Under the pieces are notes generated by a model. That model was not told where the DNA came from. It saw only the letters and a list, made by a program, of their open reading frames with translations, and made no database searches. From Paratractidigestivibacter sp963605405 (GTDB lineage: Bacteria; Actinomycetota; Coriobacteriia; Coriobacteriales; Atopobiaceae): a stretch of DNA of 64,000 nt. A program made the position numbers and the translations under genes. The stretch is taken from the NCBI GenBank assembly GCA_963605405.1, contig CAVCUP010000007.1:43150-107149 (forward strand), in the 5' to 3' direction. This document shows positions 60,100 to 64,000 of the stretch, piece by piece. The first letter of the stretch is position 1; every line of letters begins with the position of its first letter.

Positions 60100-60262
60100 G
60101 GCAACCAAATGTCGACTTTGCTGCAAATTATCGGCTTGCGCGTTCCAATGGAGCGATGCGAGGAATCGGCGACCTGCGGTTTCACAAAATGGAATGGTAG
60201 CGAACGGTCCAGAGCGCGCCCCTCGAGCGTAATTTCTGCCGCAATCTCGAAGTTTCGTTGCA
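60100..60262. mobile_element. MITE-like inverted-repeat element, copy 3
   Basis: About 163 bp; the ends (60100-60126 and 60237-60262) are diverged versions of the inverted ends of the copies at 10765 and 39631 (GGCAACCAAATGTCGACTTT against AAGTTTCGTTGC). The interior is unrelated to the other copies. Confidence 0.65.
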
Positions 60263-60410
60263 AGGCATGTGCCGCGGTTCGATCTAGGGGCCATGGCGCT
60301 TATGCGCCCTGTCCCTAAACCGCCAGCAGGTTTTCCTGAGAAGTACCGAGGATTTGCATTATGGCCCACGACCAGAGCCATACGGCCGCGTCGTCGGCGG
60401 CAAGAACGGC

Positions 60411-60530
60411 GTCGGCGGCAGTTTAGCCGCCCGGCCCGTGCGGGCGATTTCCGGGCGACGCGTCTACCTGCGGCTCTTCAAGCCCCGGGTGCGGGCCTAC
60501 TCGGGGAGCCGTCTAAAAACTGCCGCCGAC
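60411..60530. repeat. Inverted repeat pair in the spacer before the GG-leader genes
   Basis: GTCGGCGGCAGTTT (60411-60424) is the exact inverse of AAACTGCCGCCGAC (60517-60530), enclosing 92 bp with further small stems. It resembles the layout of the MITE-like elements. The remaining spacer (60263-60741) has no supported gene. Confidence 0.55.
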
Positions 60531-60741
60531 TCGGGTCCCCGCGCACCGCGGGCGGCCGGCGGCTCGGCCTATGCGCGATATTGTGTGACATGGTCTGTTT
60601 TTGGAACGCTGACCCTGCTGCTCTCAAAGGCGCGCATCGCCGCTGGTCAACACGTTGTTTATGGTATTTGAGCTGGGTCTCTGCAAGAATGTGAATTGCG
60701 CAAGGGAGCGCGAGGGTCCCAGACGACGAAAGGGGAGCACC

Positions 60742-60930
60742 ATGTCCAAGAAGATCAGCGAGAAGCTCGGCACTTCTGTTTTCGAGACCATTGACGATAC
60801 CAATCTCTCCCACGTCATCGGCGGCCTGAGAAACAACGGGCTCGGGCTCCTCACCCTGGCCTCCGAAGACGGCAAGGGCGCCCCCGCCGAGGACCGCGAC
60901 AACTACATCCCGGTGCCTCCGATCGTGTAG
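60742..60930 (+). CDS. Small peptide with double-glycine-type leader
   Basis: A 62-residue peptide started at ATG 60742 behind AAAGGGGAG. MSKKISEKLGTSVFETIDD-TNLSHVIGG has the shape of a double-glycine leader (hydrophobic residues at -4, -7 and -12, GG at 27-28). The remaining 34-residue part is Leu/Gly then Asp/Pro-rich and ends IPVPPIV. It could be a bacteriocin-like or signalling peptide. No peptidase-type ABC exporter, immunity gene or modification enzyme is in the window, so export is unexplained. Confidence 0.6.
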   Translation: MSKKISEKLGTSVFETIDDTNLSHVIGGLRNNGLGLLTLASEDGKGAPAEDRDNYIPVPPIV

Positions 60931-61044
60931 CCGCATCTCGCGCGCGCAGCCCGAGCGGCCTGGCTGGACACGTCCGGTCGGGTCGCTCCCTACATCGGCA
61001 GCCTGTGCAGGGGACGCGCGGGCCGAACCATCAAGAACAACCTG

Positions 61045-61073
61045 TTGACCAGGATTTTTTGCTCAGCTATGGC
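61045..61073 (+). promoter_or_regulatory. Putative promoter of the zinc-ribbon peptide gene
   Basis: -35 TTGACC (61045-61050), a 17-bp spacer, and a weak -10 TATGGC (61068-61073), 61 bp before ATG 61135. Confidence 0.4.
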
Positions 61074-61134
61074 TCTCGGCGGTGTTACCATCTGAAGCCG
61101 CGGGGGAATCCAGCTTCGAAGAAAGGGCCCTTCC

Positions 61135-61446
61135 ATGTGCGAGAACAAGCGACAGCTTACCGACCAGGAACTCGGCTCCGCCTCCGGCGGCGACACCTTG
61201 GATATACTCCGGAGGATCTGGAACGGCGAGAGGCCGACTTCGCTGGTTAAAGACGCCAATATGCAAGAGGTCGGCTCGTACTGGGGCGGCCAGCTCTATT
61301 ACTATCCGTGCTCGCAGTGCGGCCACCCAATGCACGACCTGCGCGGCGGCGTGCTGCGCTGCGACGCCTGCGGAAACCTGACCAACCTGCCTCTGATCGA
61401 ACCTTGGGGCGGCACCGAGGAAGAGCTCAAGGTTGCCGCGGGCTAA
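61135..61446 (+). CDS. Double-glycine-type leader fused to a zinc ribbon
   Basis: A 103-residue protein. Residues 1-19 (MCENKRQLTDQELGSASGG) match the ELxxVSGG-type bacteriocin leader. The rest is a small domain with Cys59/Cys62 (CSQCGH) and Cys76/Cys79 (CDACGN), a CxxC-13-CxxC zinc ribbon, plus aromatic YYYP. A zinc ribbon behind a secretion leader is unusual; the leader may be fortuitous and the protein cytosolic. SD is AAAGGGCC. It is the second such gene in 400 bp. A strong terminator follows. Confidence 0.65.
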   Translation: MCENKRQLTDQELGSASGGDTLDILRRIWNGERPTSLVKDANMQEVGSYWGGQLYYYPCSQCGHPMHDLRGGVLRCDACGNLTNLPLIEPWGGTEEELKVAAG

Positions 61447-61483
61447 GGACTCTCCGGGCTCAAAGCCGAGGCCTTTCCTTCCA

Positions 61484-61520
61484 CGCCCTCCTGCCGAACT
61501 CCCGGCAGGAGGGCGTTTTC
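61484..61520 (+). terminator. Terminator after the zinc-ribbon peptide gene
   Basis: CGCCCTCCTGCCG (61484-61496) pairs perfectly with CGGCAGGAGGGCG (61503-61515), then TTTTC. Confidence 0.92.
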
Positions 61521-61610
61521 ATGGGGGCGGCGGGCCTCACTGCGCATCTCGCAAACGCAAAGTAACCCGGTTCGAACTATTTCCCAGGTTTGGGTTGAAT
61601 TCACCGCGAG

Positions 61611-61648
61611 TTAGTACTAGGTTACTTAACGTATGTATTGTTTACATT
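61611..61648 (+). promoter_or_regulatory. Candidate iron-regulated promoter of the feo genes
   Basis: An AT-rich island before feoA. TTACTT (61622-61627), a 15-bp spacer, and TACATT (61643-61648) may be -35/-10. The overlapping 19-mer starting TTAG and ending TTACTTAA (61611-61629) matches the outer positions of the DtxR/IdeR consensus (10 of 19 by eye). Weak evidence only. Confidence 0.3.
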
Positions 61649-61710
61649 AGCCAACTTTTCATCGGCGGGCGGCTTGTAATCGCCTACGAACGATGGGGGT
61701 AGGAGGAAGA

Positions 61711-61995
61711 ATGTCTCTGGAGGGCGCAATGCAGGGTGTGGCAACCAGTTCCGCCGCTCCCGTGAGCGTAGCGGGCGCGTTTCCGCTCGCCATGCTCGGC
61801 GAGGACGAGACCGCAAGGGTCGTCAAGGTCAAGGGCGGCGCCGAGCTCAGGAAGCATCTCTCCGACCTGGGGCTCGTCGAGGGAGCCGAGGTCACCGTCG
61901 TCTCCCGCGTTTCCGGCGACGTCATCGTCAACGTCAAGGGCGCGCGCCTCGCGCTCAACCGCACCATGTCGTCCCACGTCATGGTCTCTCTCTAG
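61711..61995 (+). CDS. feoA: FeoA family protein (first copy)
   Basis: A 94-residue SH3-like FeoA protein. LRKHLSDLGLVEGAEVTVVSRVSGDVIVNVKGARLALNR is the family core. Residues 1-25 are an extra Ala/Ser-rich leader. FeoA is a small cytosolic partner that promotes FeoB-dependent Fe2+ uptake. AGGAGG at 61701-61706 fixes ATG 61711. A second feoA and feoB follow. Confidence 0.92.
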   Translation: MSLEGAMQGVATSSAAPVSVAGAFPLAMLGEDETARVVKVKGGAELRKHLSDLGLVEGAEVTVVSRVSGDVIVNVKGARLALNRTMSSHVMVSL

Positions 61996-62001
61996 GTTCG
62001 T

Positions 62002-62050
62002 CTTCCGCCCCGCGCCGCAGTGCCTCCGGGGCGGAGTCGCGCATTTTTTG
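62002..62050 (+). terminator. Hairpin between the two feoA genes
   Basis: TCCGCCCCG (62002-62010) pairs with CGGGGCGGA (62025-62033), with T6 only after a further 11 nt (62045-62050). It probably terminates partially, giving more of the first message. Confidence 0.45.
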
Positions 62051-62089
62051 GAAGGGCCGGCCTCCCGCCGGCAAAGAGAAAGGGAATTG

Positions 62090-62329
62090 ATGGCAACTCT
62101 CAAGGATGTGAAGGTGGGCCAGAGCGCCGACGTCGCCAAGCTGACCGGCACCGGCGCCCTCAAGCGCCGCATCATGGACATGGGCCTCACCAAGGGCACC
62201 CACGTCTATGTGAATAAGGTGGCCCCGCTCGGCGACCCGATCGAGCTCACCGTCCGCGGCTATGAGCTCACCATCCGCCGCGACGAGGCCGCGAGCATCG
62301 AGGTCACCGGCGTCCGCGACGGCGAGTAA
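62090..62329 (+). CDS. feoA: FeoA family protein (second copy)
   Basis: A 79-residue FeoA protein: LTGTGALKRRIMDMGLTKGTHVYVNKVAPLGDPIELTVRGYELTIR is a full FeoA core with the conserved DPIE...RGYELTIR ending. It is more canonical than the first copy. SD is AAAGGGAA. Two separate FeoA proteins before one FeoB is a known arrangement in anaerobes. Confidence 0.95.
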   Translation: MATLKDVKVGQSADVAKLTGTGALKRRIMDMGLTKGTHVYVNKVAPLGDPIELTVRGYELTIRRDEAASIEVTGVRDGE

Positions 62330-62332
62330 CCA

Positions 62333-62364
62333 AGGGTTCGCAAGGGTGGGCGAACCCTCTTTTT
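62333..62364 (+). terminator. Terminator or attenuator between feoA and feoB
   Basis: AGGGTTCGC (62333-62341) and GCGAACCCT (62350-62358) pair perfectly, then CTTTTT. feoB, 90 bp further on, must rely on read-through or its own promoter. Confidence 0.85.
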
Positions 62365-62453
62365 AAGGGTATCGAGTTACCTCTTTCTAACTCCCTGACC
62401 TCCCCAAACGTTCCCGAATCACCTCACGCACGATCCCTTAAGAAAGGCAAGGA

Positions 62454-64000
62454 ATGGCAGATACGTTCATTGGTCTCGCAGGCAACCCGAACTGCGGCAA
62501 GACCACGCTCTTCAACGAGCTCACCGGCTCGAACGGCTACGTCGGCAACTGGCCCGGCGTCACCGTCGAGAAGAAGCAGGCCAAGTGGAAGGCCGATAAG
62601 TCGGTTACCTTCGTCGACCTGCCCGGCATCTACTCCCTCTCTCCGTACACCCCGGAGGAGGTCGTCTCGCGCGACTACATCGTCAACGAGCGCCCCGACG
62701 CCCTCATCGACCTCATCGACGTCACCAACCTCGAGCGCAACCTCTACCTTGCCACCCAGGTGCTCGAGGCCGGCCGCCCCGTCGTCATCGGGCTGAACAT
62801 GTGCGACCTGCTCAAGGAGCGCGGCGACCAGGTCGACGCGAAGAAGCTCTCCGAGCGCCTCGGGGCCCCCGTGGTCGAGGTATCCGCCCTCCACAACACC
62901 AACGTCGACGAGCTCGTGAAGACGGCCGTCGCCGCCAAGACCCCGAACACCGGCGTCAAGTGCTTCTCCGCCGAGGTCGAGTCCGCCCTCGAGAAGATCG
63001 CCGCGAAGATCTCCGGCAACTGCGCCGCCGAGCTCGTGCGCTGGTACTCCATCAAGGTCTTCGAGCGCGACGCCGAGGCCATCAAGCCGCTCGGCCTTTC
63101 CAAGGACCAGCTCGCCGCCATCGAGCCGCTGATCCGCGCCGTCGAGGACGCCCGCGACGACGACTCCGAGTCCATCATCACCTCGGACCGCTACGAGTGG
63201 ATCTCGGCCACCATGGCCGAGTGCGTGACCAAGGCCCCGAAGAAGCTCACCACCTCCGAGAAGATCGACAAGGTCGTGACCAACCGCATCCTCGGTCTCC
63301 CGATCTTCGTCTGCATCATGGTGCTCGTGTACTACATCGCCATCTCCACCGTGGGCACCGCCGGCACCGACTGGGTCAACGACAACCTCTTCGGCGACGG
63401 CTTCTTCGTCAACGGCGCGTCCCAGGAGCAGTACGACGCCGACACCGAGGAGTGGACCGACAACCACTACGCCGATCAGGTGAGCGGCTACATCGCCGCC
63501 GCCCAGGAGGCGGGCATCGTCGACGAGGACGGCGCCGCCGAGGTGACCGAGGCCACCGACGCGCTCGCCGAGGACAACTCCGACGAGGACGCCGCCGCCG
63601 TCGTCGAGGACTTCGCCGGCAAGTGCGAGGGGGCCAAGCTCGTCGCCTCCGACGTCGTGACCACCGACGAGGACGGCAACGAGACCGACGAGACCATCGA
63701 CTCCGTCGACGCCGCCGCCTTCCTGGCCGCGGTCGCGGGCACCTCCGAGGAGCCCGACATGGCCGACTACGACGGCTATGTGCCCTCCATCCCCGGCGCC
63801 GTCGAGGGCTGGCTCGGCGATGCCGGCGCTTCCGATATGGTCGTCGACCTCGTGGTCAACGGCATCATCGGCGGCGTGGGCTCCGTCCTGGGCTTCATCC
63901 CGCAGATGTTCGTGCTCTTCGTGCTCCTCTGCTTCCTCGAGGACTGCGGCTACATGTCCCGCGTCGCCTTCGTCATGGACCGCGTGTTCCGCCGCTTCGG
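62454..64000 (+). CDS. feoB: Ferrous iron transporter FeoB (3' end outside the window)
   Basis: The first 515 residues of FeoB. The N-terminal G domain has GNPNCGKTTLFNELTG (G1), NWPGVTVEKK, VDLPGIYSLSPYTPEE (G3) and GLNMCDLL (G4). A helical GDI-like segment follows, then the first membrane helix near 280-300 and FIPQMFVLFVLLCFLEDCGYMSRVAFVMDR, the gate signature. The loop between these helices is about 150 residues and very rich in Asp/Glu/Ala; in E. coli FeoB it is about 50. GTP-regulated Fe2+ import with the two upstream FeoA proteins is the expected role. SD is AAAGGCAAGG. Confidence 0.96.
   Translation, partial: MADTFIGLAGNPNCGKTTLFNELTGSNGYVGNWPGVTVEKKQAKWKADKSVTFVDLPGIYSLSPYTPEEVVSRDYIVNERPDALIDLIDVTNLERNLYLATQVLEAGRPVVIGLNMCDLLKERGDQVDAKKLSERLGAPVVEVSALHNTNVDELVKTAVAAKTPNTGVKCFSAEVESALEKIAAKISGNCAAELVRWYSIKVFERDAEAIKPLGLSKDQLAAIEPLIRAVEDARDDDSESIITSDRYEWISATMAECVTKAPKKLTTSEKIDKVVTNRILGLPIFVCIMVLVYYIAISTVGTAGTDWVNDNLFGDGFFVNGASQEQYDADTEEWTDNHYADQVSGYIAAAQEAGIVDEDGAAEVTEATDALAEDNSDEDAAAVVEDFAGKCEGAKLVASDVVTTDEDGNETDETIDSVDAAAFLAAVAGTSEEPDMADYDGYVPSIPGAVEGWLGDAGASDMVVDLVVNGIIGGVGSVLGFIPQMFVLFVLLCFLEDCGYMSRVAFVMDRVFRRF

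Overview
The window is a GC-rich bacterial chromosome segment that reads like a gut Coriobacteriia (Collinsella/Olsenella-like) genome. The evidence is actinobacterial-type GC bias with Firmicutes-like gene content: long-form HPF, DegV proteins, an AmaP/DUF2273/Asp23 set, luxS-mtnN, a feoA-feoA-feoB locus, a VanH-like D-lactate dehydrogenase, and SipW/TasA-type secretion. The class-level assignment is inference from gene content; no rRNA is present.

Layout. 1-13.5 kb holds housekeeping genes: TatD, ComF, a structured RNA interpreted as a raiA RNA, an orphan solute-binding lipoprotein, HPF, DegV, a dehydrogenase with a Cys/His-rich tail, a SurA-like membrane protein, a DUF523-purine nucleoside phosphorylase fusion, tRNA-Thr(CGU), a PilZ protein and an anchored surface protein. 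13.9-37.7 kb is one large co-directional surface locus. It encodes seven small proteins with SipW/TasA-type N termini and one related anchored protein, a 3,615-residue secreted GLUG-repeat protein, two SipW-type (Ser/His) signal peptidases, a membrane-anchored McrB-like AAA+ ATPase, and a DUF2357-like protein whose C-terminal half is a long coiled coil. This is the best candidate for an undescribed system: a SipW-processed fibre or matrix apparatus with a repurposed McrBC-type motor. A 12-G tract, a c-di-GMP receptor gene and a 41-bp-periodic inverted repeat array lie just upstream.

37.7-46.9 kb holds a non-coding zone with an inverted-repeat element, an LMW protein tyrosine phosphatase, an ABC transporter pair, a UvrD/PcrA helicase with unusual low-complexity ends, an MscS channel and the luxS-mtnN pair. 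46.97-48.39 kb is an AT-richer two-gene island (Tat-exported protein plus membrane protein). 48.4-58.5 kb holds a second DegV, a DUF1836 regulator, NhaA, the AmaP/DUF2273/Asp23 envelope-stress set, an ABC exporter, a pyridoxal kinase/TIGR04076 pair and a DUF1295 enzyme.

58.6-64 kb holds D-lactate dehydrogenase (minus strand), a 1.1-kb repeat-rich spacer with a second 41-bp-periodic array, two small genes with double-glycine-type leaders, and the ferrous iron uptake genes feoA, feoA and feoB (feoB runs off the window).

Intergenic DNA is unusually structured. There are three copies of a ~150-bp inverted-repeat element (10765, 39631, 60100), two further inverted-repeat elements, two 41-bp-period palindromic arrays, many strong hairpin terminators, and a recurring CTTCTYGCC word. 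All family names come from motifs read by eye in translations; nothing was searched against databases.
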